NCBI RefSeq assembly: GCF_022539665.2
Contig: NC_081334.1
Span: forward strand, 9,208,424-9,272,423
Direction: 5' to 3'
Source of the DNA: Daphnia carinata
Taxonomy: Eukaryota > Arthropoda > Branchiopoda > Diplostraca > Daphniidae
DNA length: 64,000 nucleotides
Position numbers and translations under genes: made by a program. Shown here piece after piece: positions 1 to 8,465 of the stretch; position 1 is the stretch's first letter, and every line of letters begins with the position of its first letter. Under the pieces are notes generated by a model, which had not been told where the DNA came from, searched no databases, and saw nothing but the letters and a program-made list of their open reading frames with translations.

Positions 1-663
1 GTTGACAATAAACATCTCGAATTTCTTTTGCGAGTTTGTTCTCGTGTTCTGTTTCAATGCTGATTTTATATTGGTCGTGCATCTTACTTATTTCGTATTT
101 AATCTTGTCGTTGAATTCTTCGATGTTTTTAGGTAGACCGCTTTCCACATTATCATTAATAAATGATTCTTCAGTTTTCTGATCCATTAGCAAGGACTCT
201 GCTGGCGGTAATTTTGGAATGTTGTTCTCCTCGATGGCCTGAATTTGATTTTCTTCTGTTGTAGACGTTGTTTCTGTTGTAGTTAATGGGGTCATCCTGA
301 CTGTCTGTGTTGACGACTGTGGGGTCGTTGAACTCTCGTTTACTGTCGTCGTACTTTGCGTCGTTGTGCTGGGTTGGCGCGTTGTTGTTGAAGCTGTTGT
401 TGTGGAACTCGTCGTAGTGGACATAGTTGTCGTTGACGTAGGCTTAGTAGTTGTACTGGTTGTTGAAGTCGAAGTTATTTTTACAGTTGTCGTAGGCCTA
501 GTTGTAGTGGTAGGTTTAGTGCTTGTTGACGTGATTATTGGCTTTGTAGTTGCTGGGGGTTTTGATGAAGTTGACGTCATACTTGGCTTAGTTGTAATTT
601 TATGCGTTGTTGTGAGTTTGTTTGTTGCTGTGGTTACAAATGGCTTAATTGTAGTCGTAGTTT
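1..663 (-). pseudogene. Element A env-like continuation: Thr/Ser/Pro-rich stalk and heptad region (window edge)
   Basis: Downstream of the break at 664, a different minus-strand frame encodes a mucin-like Thr/Ser/Pro/Lys stretch (about 660-240), then an acidic helical region. At the window edge it carries EHENKLAKEIRDVYC. Element D env carries KHESQLANEVRQLYC, the same H-E-x2-L-A-x-E-[IV]-R-x2-Y-C pattern. This shows A has the same glycoprotein stem as D and that its membrane-anchor end lies outside the window. The frameshift near 664 may be a mutation or a sequencing error. Confidence 0.55.
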
Positions 664-1914
664 TTACCGTTGTTTTTGTCGTTGTTCCCAATGTTGTTTT
701 ATTGTAGGCTTCGTAGTCGTCGTCGCGCTTGTCGTTGTTGTGGATTTCTCTCTTGTGGGCGTGGCACGGGGCGGAGTCAATGCTGCATTCTTTTCGGATT
801 GGTTGTTGACTTCTCTTTGCATTAGTGGTGGAATGTATGGGAGGTTTTTCCCGTCCAATGGGTGTTGAGTGTGTAGTGCAATGATGGCTGCCGCTGAAAG
901 CGTTTTTGGCTGGTGGGGGTTCCGATATTCGAAGCTAAAATGTTGTTTTTGGCTGGAGCCGTGACAATGCCCCAGACTAACACGTCCTACTCTCTGTGTT
1001 AGGCATTTTCTGTCTGATGAAGGTGAATGTAATCCAGTTCTATCTGTTGCCATGAGTTGTCCTGTGTGTTCGAATGTGCCCCAGATTGAGCTGGTGTTAG
1101 CGCATTCTTGAAGAACAAGCATTGTCGTATTTGCTTTAACACAGGGGTTTGTGTTGAACGGTCTGATGGTAACATCAGATGTGTATTCGAAAGCTTGTCC
1201 TCGTTCTGTTGTTCTGCTGCAGTTAGCAACTGTAGTTTGTGATTGCACCAATGGGTCGTTACTGGTTACCAGTGTTCTTAGTTTTTCTTGACATTTGGTC
1301 CAATCCGCGTCGCATTCTTCTAGTGTCATCTGTTTGTTTACTCCGTGGTGTGTTAAACATTTTTCATTCGGTGCTTTTCCATTCTTCAATAGTCCCCAGG
1401 CAATCATGTCCCAGATTATATTTCCACTACCGTGATTAGTTTTTAAAATTCCTCCAAATAGTGGTGAATTAATCGTGGTTGTGATTGCCTTCCGTTGTTC
1501 TTGCTGAATTTCCTGCATTTCTGCTAAAGTTGTGTCTGGGAAATTTTCTATGATGTTTGGATTGGTGTTTACAGTTTCGAAGATCCATTTTTGTGTTACG
1601 CTGTTCTTATCATCTCTGCATTCTGTCAATATGATAGCTTGGTATGTTCCTAGTGTAATACAGAGATACGATTCTTGTGAAATTAATTGATAGATTAGTC
1701 GGCTTGCTTCTCCTTCCGTGATACAGATATTACTGTTCTGGACTCTTATTGTTTGGTCAACGATGTATTCGAATTCCGATCGTTGAGGAAGTGGATCATC
1801 GTTTTTGAGACGAAAGTGAGCGGTTAACTGAGGAGGGTTGTTTGGTAGGGATATTGTGTTTACTGCATTGGACGGTGGTTCGGGTTGTTGATACGTGCCA
1901 TATCCGTCCAACAT
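664..1914 (-). CDS. Element A env-like glycoprotein with ricin-type (QxW) repeats
   Basis: A 416-residue frame with two similar blocks: FEYIVDQTIRVQNSN near residue 48 and FEYTSDVTIRPFNTN near residue 241. Each is followed by Cys pairs and Q/H-x-W/F endings such as QKWIFE and QKQHFSFE. That spacing (I-R-x-x-N, C-L, C, QxWxF) looks like R-type lectin beta-trefoil repeats. The C-terminal end becomes Thr/Pro-rich. The frame breaks at 664, and the Thr-rich stretch continues in another frame. The link to env rests on element D, whose env shows a similar YNVVDRLFALKDN...CDSSQKIQEWIF block and a shared heptad motif. The track start is within a few bases of the gag zinc-knuckle stop. Confidence 0.55.
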   Translation of the reverse strand: MLDGYGTYQQPEPPSNAVNTISLPNNPPQLTAHFRLKNDDPLPQRSEFEYIVDQTIRVQNSNICITEGEASRLIYQLISQESYLCITLGTYQAIILTECRDDKNSVTQKWIFETVNTNPNIIENFPDTTLAEMQEIQQEQRKAITTTINSPLFGGILKTNHGSGNIIWDMIAWGLLKNGKAPNEKCLTHHGVNKQMTLEECDADWTKCQEKLRTLVTSNDPLVQSQTTVANCSRTTERGQAFEYTSDVTIRPFNTNPCVKANTTMLVLQECANTSSIWGTFEHTGQLMATDRTGLHSPSSDRKCLTQRVGRVSLGHCHGSSQKQHFSFEYRNPHQPKTLSAAAIIALHTQHPLDGKNLPYIPPLMQREVNNQSEKNAALTPPRATPTREKSTTTTSATTTTKPTIKQHWEQRQKQR

Positions 1915-2290
1915 TCTCGTGCAATGTGGCCTCTTTTATTGCACTTGTAGCAGATAATAATCTTACTCCCCTGAGTGTCGTGGGTGTTCGGCTGGTTTTG
2001 CCGTTGCTGTGGGTATTGTCGAGGATAACCTGGGTTTTGGTGATACACTTGTTGATTGTTGCTCGGTTGAAAGTGTGGTTGATTGTAATGGGTCGGTCCG
2101 TTGTTGTACGAAGGTCTCTGCGTTTGTTGATAAGAAGGGTAATTGGGTTGTCGATACCCTGGAGAGGTACCTTGTCTTCGTGGTGAAGTATAATTGTTGC
2201 GGTATGGGCTGTTCTCCCTGCTACGATTGAAATTTCGGTCACTACTGGGGCCTCTGCTATTTGATCTTTCGTTGAATCGAACTCACGGAT
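1860..2290 (-). pseudogene. gag: Element A gag C-terminal tail with CCHC zinc knuckle
   Basis: In a frame different from the gag core, the minus strand encodes a basic, Pro/Gln/Tyr/Asn-rich tail. It ends in CYKCNKRGHIARECW, a canonical C-x2-C-x4-H-x4-C nucleic-acid-binding knuckle. Element B gag has the same order, an Arg/Ser/Tyr-rich tail and then CHRCLNAGHIAKDC. The frame stops at 1860, inside the beginning of the env-like ORF (1914) in another phase. Confidence 0.7.
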
Positions 2291-2403
2291 TTTGTGATCT
2301 GGAGTATCGATCACTCGATCGTGAGGATCTTGGTTCGTATCGATCTGCTGCTGCTATGGTTATATCGGTATCCTGTGCCAAGTTACGATTTTTATTAGTT
2401 TTT

Positions 2404-3890
2404 TCAAAGTTCCTGAATTTTTTGTTTTAAGAATTCAATTTCTGTCTTTTGTTGTGAAAGTTCGTTGTCTTGCTGTTTCTCGTGATGCGTTATCCCTGCT
2501 ATTACCGCATTCATTTCCTTGTCTTCTGCAGTTTCCTTGCTATACAGGATACCTTCGGATATGATTAGTTGTTTACAAAGCTGATCAAAATCTTCAGGGT
2601 CTTCGGGCATTCGAAAATAGAGCTCAGCTCGGAATTTTGGTAGTATGCCTTGCATTAAAATTTTGATTTTTGTATGATCTCTCATCCTCTTGACTGTGTT
2701 CATGAGTCGGCCTTCGACGATGGTTTGATTTTGGTCCGATTTTTCTTCTTTTCCTTCAATGGATTCGTAGAGACTGTTTATTCTTGAAATAAAGGCTTTG
2801 CATTTCTCTTTTGGTTTTTGTTTTAGCATTGAAAGTTTTTTACGTTGTGCTGCTAAATCATACGCATCCTGGAACCTTGTGATTATGGCTGTTTTCCATT
2901 CGTCGTAACTCAGATCGTCACCTTCCTCTTCTACGTAGTTTCTGTGCCAGTCTAGGGCATCGCCTTTCAGTCTGTCGGAGAAGAATCGTATTTTTTGGTT
3001 GTCGTCCCAGTCGTTGTTGCGTGCTACATGCTCTGCGTCCTTTAACCATTCTGTTATTAATTTATCAGTATTTTTCCCTTTGAAAATTGGAATTGACTTA
3101 TTGTCTTCTCTCGAAAATAATTCTCCTAATGCTTTCACAATCAGTTGGGTTGTGGACGTATCGATGTCATCGCTATTGGTTGTATCACGGTCAATTCTTG
3201 AAGTTTCTTTGTGTGAAAGTCCCATTTTGATTTTGTTTTTGAGAGTCTGGTACTTTCGTTCTAGTTGAAGAAGGTTATCGTTTTGGATCTCGATTTGGTT
3301 TTGTAGGTCGTTGTTGAGTTGCTGTAGCTTTTCGACTTGTTCCGGTTCTAACTCGAAGTGAAGGGATTTGTCTCCTTCTGTTATTGGGGTTAGGTCGTTT
3401 ATCTCACTCACTAATTTCGTTTTCTCTCTCGGTTCGTTGGAGTTGTCTAAGTCTTCGGTTTCAGCGAATGTTACCTGTTGCTTTCTATATTCTTTTATTT
3501 TTTCTTCCAGATACTTAATTTTTTCTTCTTGGTCTCTTGCCTGTACGTTGGTTTTTTGTAATTCCGTTTCAAGATTTTTATTCTTTGTAGTACTATCTAT
3601 TAAACTTCTTCGTAAGCCGGCTTTTTCTGCTAAGGTTTTTTCAAGGATCTCTTTTGTTTCTTTTGTTTCTGTCTGAAGTTGTTTGTTTGTTTCTAGAGCT
3701 GCTTTTATCTGTTGCTCGGCGGTTTCTAATTTCGTAACCAGTTGTTTTCTTTCGCTTTCAAGTTTGCTAATTATTTCTTGCCCTTCTCTCTCAACAGCTA
3801 TGATATTGTCTTCTTTTTTCCGTAAAAGGTTTTGTAGTTGGTTTTCTGTTGATGTGGCACTTTCAAGGCTTGCTTCTAATTCGTTGATTC
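2404..3890 (-). pseudogene. gag: Element A gag, coiled coil plus retrotransposon gag core
   Basis: The frame is open from about 3890 to a stop at 2404. A long heptad-rich coiled coil is followed by a Retrotrans_gag-type core (about 3150-2560). Recognisable segments are ITEWLKDAEHVARNNDWDD, LKGDALDWHRNY and ARFQD-like helices; the last two match LKGTALQWHIDRL and neighbours in element B gag. This domain assembles the particle. The stop at 2404 separates it from an Arg/Ser/Tyr/Gln-rich tail and zinc knuckle that continue in another frame, so the gene is broken at least twice. Confidence 0.7.
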
Positions 3891-4508
3891 GATTGGCAGA
3901 TTTTTCATGGAGTTTTTTAGTGTTTCGTTACTTTCTTGGAGTTGTTCAAGGGAACTACTTAAGGTGTATTTGGAACTCTTTGCCTTTTTCTTGTTGCTAT
4001 CTAGCTGTTTTCGTAAGCTCTGTAACTCGAAATTGAGGTCAAACGAATATTTTTTCTCTGTAATCTGAACAAGTACTACTGCTCTTTGTAAAATACGGCT
4101 GATACCTAATAGGAATTCTTTCTCTTTACCATGTACAATGCTAATTTGCTGCAATAAACTGTCAAGGTTTTCGGTGTTGCCACCAAGGGATTCTACGTAA
4201 TTTTTAAATGTTTTTGTAGTGTTTGTAATAGTTTCTGCTGTTATACCACTTGGTACCTTCAACGATTGTTCTAACAACGTATATGAATACAATTGTAATG
4301 CGTTGTGGGACTCTTTAATAACTTCTTGCTTCTTGGATTCTATTTGTTGGATTTTTGCTTCTGTTGTGGTAGTCTGATAGGTTTTGTTTTGTTCTAACTC
4401 TTGTTCAAATTCTAAGTCCACAAGATTTTTCCAGTGGTCTAAAAAATTTTCTCGAGGATAGTTGGGATTTTGGTTGGTTGTGTCTGTTTCGGGAAGTATA
4501 GGGTACAA
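3876..4508 (-). pseudogene. gag: Element A gag, N-terminal part
   Basis: A 210-residue alpha-helical, Gln/Glu/Lys-rich reading frame with no recognised enzyme motif. It ends in a coiled-coil stretch at the position where an equally helical frame opens in another phase (about 3890 down to 2404). The natural reading is one gag polyprotein broken by a frameshift near 3890. Element B carries the same layout, a long N-terminal coiled coil ahead of the gag core. The start at 4508 is the first in-frame start in the track and is not otherwise supported. Confidence 0.6.
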
Positions 4509-4799
4509 CGGTGGAGATGATTTGACAACAATGTTTGGCTACAAGGTATTCTCTTTACGAGTAGTCTCTGGTACAATATGATCAAGCGGCATTCGCTTAC
4601 CTTTGATGGTGTTTCTTGGTCTAGTAGAGTTGTTGGAGACTCGTCGGGGAAGTGTAGAGCACAATCACTGAAATAAGGTACGGGTAAGAAACTTTGTACT
4701 GGACAACAAGTGTGAGTTTCGTTGGGATCTCCTATTGTAAAGTTTCGAACCTCGTGTATTACAGTGGATTTGCCGAAACAATTCCGAATTACAAGGTAC

Positions 4800-4820
4800 A
4801 AACATGCGGTATTTATACTA
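4800..4820 (-). promoter_or_regulatory. TATA box of element A LTR-like region
   Basis: The minus strand reads TAGTATAAATACCGC, a good TATA match about 300 bp upstream of the gag frame, inside the presumed 5' LTR. Positional inference only. Confidence 0.35.
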
Positions 4821-6026
4821 CTAAAGAACACACATATTGAAGGTAAAATGGGCGGAGACGTTCACTTTCACTTGTGAAACGCTTGAGGGATGTAAGAGGT
4901 GTGGCTGTCTTTGGATAGCCTTTGGGCTCGTTACACTCTATTGTAAATTGCCACCTTCCACGGAGCCAAAGATTCTTTGTTTAAGCAGCGGGCAAGAGAG
5001 GGTTGGGAACAAGGTATCAAATAAAACAATAGAAACACGGATTGCGCAAATAGCCTATGCTGGCGCCACACCAGTCAGTTTTAATTTATTCCCCAGAAAA
5101 ATCTTTGTTGTGGCAATCACCTCTTTCTTTCTTCGTTAGCGTCCAATGTGCAGCGTCTGTTAAACGTTTGGGCAGTTTCTCGAATCCATTTTTTGCTATT
5201 TGTGGAACGAAATCATTTCAATAAATCTAGAAATCTTTGAACACGAAATGTGTGACGTGACTCACCCTGTTTGTGACCCAATTGGACGGGACGGGCTCCG
5301 TGAAGAGTTAAAGGATCAGGTTTACCACTGCGTTTCAAATTGAACTAAAAAGCTGCCCCGCCTCAGACAGGTTTGACCGCGACGTCAGCCCGCAGGAAAG
5401 CCGTCGACCCACCGCGTTCCACGTCGTTAAGCTGTCGAATCGAATGACAATGGTGATCACTTCGATATAAAATGATGCGTTTTATGATCCTGCCAAATGT
5501 TTCTACCCATCCATCTGTGTAATTACCTATACCGAATAGCCAGCCGCAGAAACGGTAGAAGAAAATTGGAAATATCATCGAAAAAAAGCAGAACCTTGCG
5601 GTTAAAATATTGCAGCGTGACTGAAACTGTGTCTAGTACAGCTAACCGCAGACTCCAATAAATTGACGAACAATAGAAGAACAGACTTAAGGTACTTGTC
5701 TTTTCACCAGGTGCTCACCAGAAGTACGAAAATAAAGTTTCCCATAAACATCATAATACTTCACTGGTTATTGGGGTGGATCTCTTAACGAACCCGTAAA
5801 CCATGCGAGAGAAAAAGGCCCTTAATATTAGAATAGCAAAGGCAGAACCACAGCCAAACCCAAACACGAAAAGAAACAAAGAGGGGGCGCGTGAAAAATG
5901 GCTTCAATATGCCGATGTAACAGTCTTCGACTTAAATTGAACGTTCGGCATGAGCAGCGAGAAACATGCCACATGGAATTTGGTCCATGAGGGACAACCG
6001 TCTAATACTCACGTGAAACATAAACG

Positions 6027-6687
6027 TTGCTTGCCTTGAAAGAAAAGAGTGGCATCTTTCATTGCAAATCATTTATTACTGCGATTATGTCAGCACTGGA
6101 GACTCGATTTTCTTATTGCTTCCAAGACGACGACTTAGTTCTTTCCGCTCTATTGCATCCGAAATTCAAATTGAATTGGCTAGACGAGACAGAAAAACCC
6201 TCTGCTATAAAAAAACTGGAGGAACACTATCAAAGTTTCGTACAAGAATTAACTTCGGGAAAAAGCGGTCACAGGTATATTATTATTGTCTTAAATTTCT
6301 AAGTATTTCAAAAGCTTAATTTAACGTTTTTGTATATTTAGATTGGACACAGCCATTATGTCGGAAAGAAGTGAAGACAGCGACATTAGCTGTCCCACAA
6401 AAAGGAAGAAAAATTTTTTTCGGTCACTCAACGTTTCGACTTTTAAAGACAATTGTGGTGAAGTTGTCGCTTTTCTTGGAGATCCATCAACTAGTATTTC
6501 GAGTTTGACGAAATACTCGTCAATAAAAGCGATGTTCCTTAAATACAACGCACCACTGCCTTCGTCGGCCTCAGTCGAAAGGCTTTTCAGTGTCGGCGGA
6601 AACATTTTTCGTCCAACTAGGAATCGTCTTTCTGACGCAAATTTTGAGAAAATGTTGTTTTTGAAAGTAAATAATGATTTACAATAA
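6027..6687 (+). pseudogene. hAT transposase, C-terminal part
   Basis: Two exons joined across a 67-bp GT-AG intron (6275-6341). Exon 1 carries LHPKFKLNWLDE, typical of the hAT core before the dimerisation domain. Exon 2 carries SSASVERLFSVGGNIF and RPTRNRLSD...MLFLKVNNDL, the diagnostic hAT C-terminal dimerisation domain. The catalytic N-terminal half (BED finger and first Asp residues) is absent, so it cannot encode an active transposase. Confidence 0.85.
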
Positions 6688-6854
6688 AAAGAAACAATAA
6701 AACTAATGCAAAAAATATACTATTGTATTTATATTTGTTAGTGAAATGATAAGACAAAGCGTAGGTCCCAATAAAACTGCGATAGCTGAAATGCTGATCA
6801 ACGCCATCTATCGAAAATTTTAATTAGTTATAAGTTTCACTCCTAGATGGCGTT

Positions 6855-6965
6855 GAGAACGAAAAGTATCGGTATCGGTAACGCATGCGATATTTGAAAA
6901 ATAGTATCGCGATATATTTTCGAAAATTGAAGTATCGGTATCGCGATACCGATACTTTTTCTTAG
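6855..6965. repeat. Subterminal GTATCG repeats of the hAT element
   Basis: The last 130 bp hold several copies of GTATCG or its complement in both orientations (AGTATCGGTATCGG, ATAGTATCGCGATA, AGTATCGGTATCGCGA). Clustered subterminal hexamers are typical transposase-binding sites in hAT elements; binding here is inferred. Confidence 0.5.
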
Positions 6966-8465
6966 TATCGCTTCCAACCCTGCGCCCATTGCACGTTCAT
7001 GAGGTGGCATCTGTCCCAGCTGTGAATGGTACCATTAGGGCCGCATAAAGTATGTCAGTCATGTCAACAGTGCAAGGTTTAGTTTGAGAAAAGAAGAGTT
7101 GAACAAGTGCGAAATTTAATGATGAGTTCATTTCAAATTCTGTAAATGTCTGGACATTGAAACTTAATCTTCCGTTAAAAGAATAAAAGACTTTATCGTG
7201 ATAAATCGTGAAGCGTAAACGGACGATTAAATAAAAAATATGGTTCGTTTACTTTTGCTAAAGTAAACGTGTCCAACGCGATAAAAAGATCCTCTTTGTT
7301 TGCGCTAAAAAGACATTTTCCAAGCCATCGTGGAATCTGTTACCACTGCCACAATTAAAGAGATCGTCTCAAGGTGACCGCCAACAAATATGGTACCGAT
7401 GGGAATGAAAACGCGATCATTGACTGAAAATGCTTCTTGTTCTGGTTGCCTACATCGTTGCAAAAACGCGTCCACTACTGGAAACAAGGAGGAACAAGGA
7501 TCCCTCATAATTAAGATGAAGGGAAATTCTACTGGCGCATCACTAGTTAGAATAACAAGAAAAAAATTCATAGTTGCCTCGAAATCCGCTTTGCCTTTCA
7601 TTATGTAGTCGTGATGAGGTGCGTAATGACCACCGATCCCGTAATTAGCAACCTAGGCATAAACGGAATAATTACGAAACAATTTCAGTAAGTGAAATGA
7701 GTTTTAAGAAACGAACTTGAAGTAGCTCAGCTTCGTCGTGAATGGGATTTGTTTTCAAGCCAGTAATAAGCGAAATTCGACGAGATAAACGGTTTAACAG
7801 TGGATGTAGTCCTTCAGCAAACCAGGCCGTTTTCGAAGTTCGGACGTTCGAAAATGTCCGGCCCCAGTTCTTCCTTGCACCATCGATCGAGCCAACTGCA
7901 TTCAATTCATTGTTTTTCGGATCACACATTCATCCTCTCCTAAAGAAATCTAGTTACCAATGGTTTGGCCAATTCTTTGATCGTTTCGATTTCATCATCA
8001 CTCACAGGACATCGGGAAAAGTGTACATGGCTGGCTCCATTGAATTCTGTTGGATTTTGATAGACATAAGAAGAAAATAAGGCTGGCGACGGGAATCGTA
8101 CCAGCATTTCAGCTGCGCCAATCTCTTGTCGTTCTAAAATTACAGGAAACGTATTATAACGTCAATCTTATATTTTTTTTTAATATTTGCGGTTATACCA
8201 GAAGCGTTTCGCCCCTACACAGGGCGTTGAAATTTGTGGCATCGTCTTGATCGGTGATGTGCTTTCCGACGTTGTACTTTCGCCTGCGGATGATTTCACT
8301 GCGCTGAACGCCCACCGATTTCTTCAATGGCAATCGGAACGAGTTGGTGTGCGATAGAACAGCCAACGGATGTCGTTTTTTCGTTTGTTGCAAAGTATGT
8401 CGTGCTGCGTCATTGAAACGTTCAAGCAGTGCATTTATATTAACTGCGTTAAACAATATCCCCAA

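Larger units (their letters stand above)
1..4935 (-). mobile_element. Element A: LTR-retroelement relic with gag and env-like ORFs but no pol
   Basis: Read on the minus strand, a TATA-containing LTR-like region near 4935-4800 is followed by a coiled-coil gag, a CCHC knuckle and an env-like glycoprotein that runs off the left edge of the window. No protease, RT, RNase H or integrase motif lies between the knuckle (ends about 1860) and the env-like ORF (starts 1914). Gag architecture and a heptad motif in env are shared with elements B and D, so A is probably a diverged member of the same env-bearing gypsy group. The right LTR boundary is my best guess: TGTAAC on the minus strand at 4935, with TATAAATA near 4810. 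No second LTR is in view. Confidence 0.7.
6027..6982 (+). mobile_element. 5'-truncated hAT DNA transposon
   Basis: The right end at 6982 carries a hAT-style terminal repeat, CAGGGTTGGAAGCGATACT read inward on the minus strand. Transposase exons lie upstream, and no left end is found. The flanking sequence after 6982 (CGCCCATTGC) matches the empty site in the duplicate at about 23190. The left side enters duplicated host sequence abruptly near 6035, so the left half of the transposon and some host sequence were lost. Confidence 0.75.
5075..8125. repeat. Segmental duplication, copy 1 (partner 21895-24326)
   Basis: 5075-6035 matches 21897-22857, and 6985-8120 matches 23190-24326, with scattered substitutions and small indels. 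The middle differs: copy 1 has a hAT fragment (6035-6982), while copy 2 has about 330 bp of unrelated sequence. Both copies carry the same prolyl 4-hydroxylase exons. Confidence 0.85.
5130..8465 (-). pseudogene. Prolyl 4-hydroxylase alpha subunit pseudogene (copy 1)
   Basis: Minus-strand exons of a procollagen-type prolyl 4-hydroxylase alpha subunit, an ER Fe(II)/2-oxoglutarate dioxygenase. Visible pieces are NFNALCRGETLL before a GT donor (8199); CWYDSRRQPYF...DEIETIKELAKPL (about 8140-7960); SNVRTSKTAWFAEGLHPLLN...AELLQ (7880-7710); ANYGIGGHYAPHHDY with the HxD metal-ligand motif (about 7655-7600); and DVERGGSTAF...GKPDPLTLHGA (about 5430-5290). It is dead: a 2-bp insertion breaks FPDVL-SDDE, two in-frame stops lie in the C-terminal exon (after AVKPV and in the AF-WFNLK block), and the last acceptor has lost its AG. 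A hAT fragment sits in one intron. Copy 2 keeps these sites intact. Confidence 0.85.

Noticed and set aside
366-707. Val-rich plus-strand ORF of 113 codons
   Set aside because: Exact complement of the Thr/Ser/Pro-rich stalk of the element A env-like gene; composition shadow.
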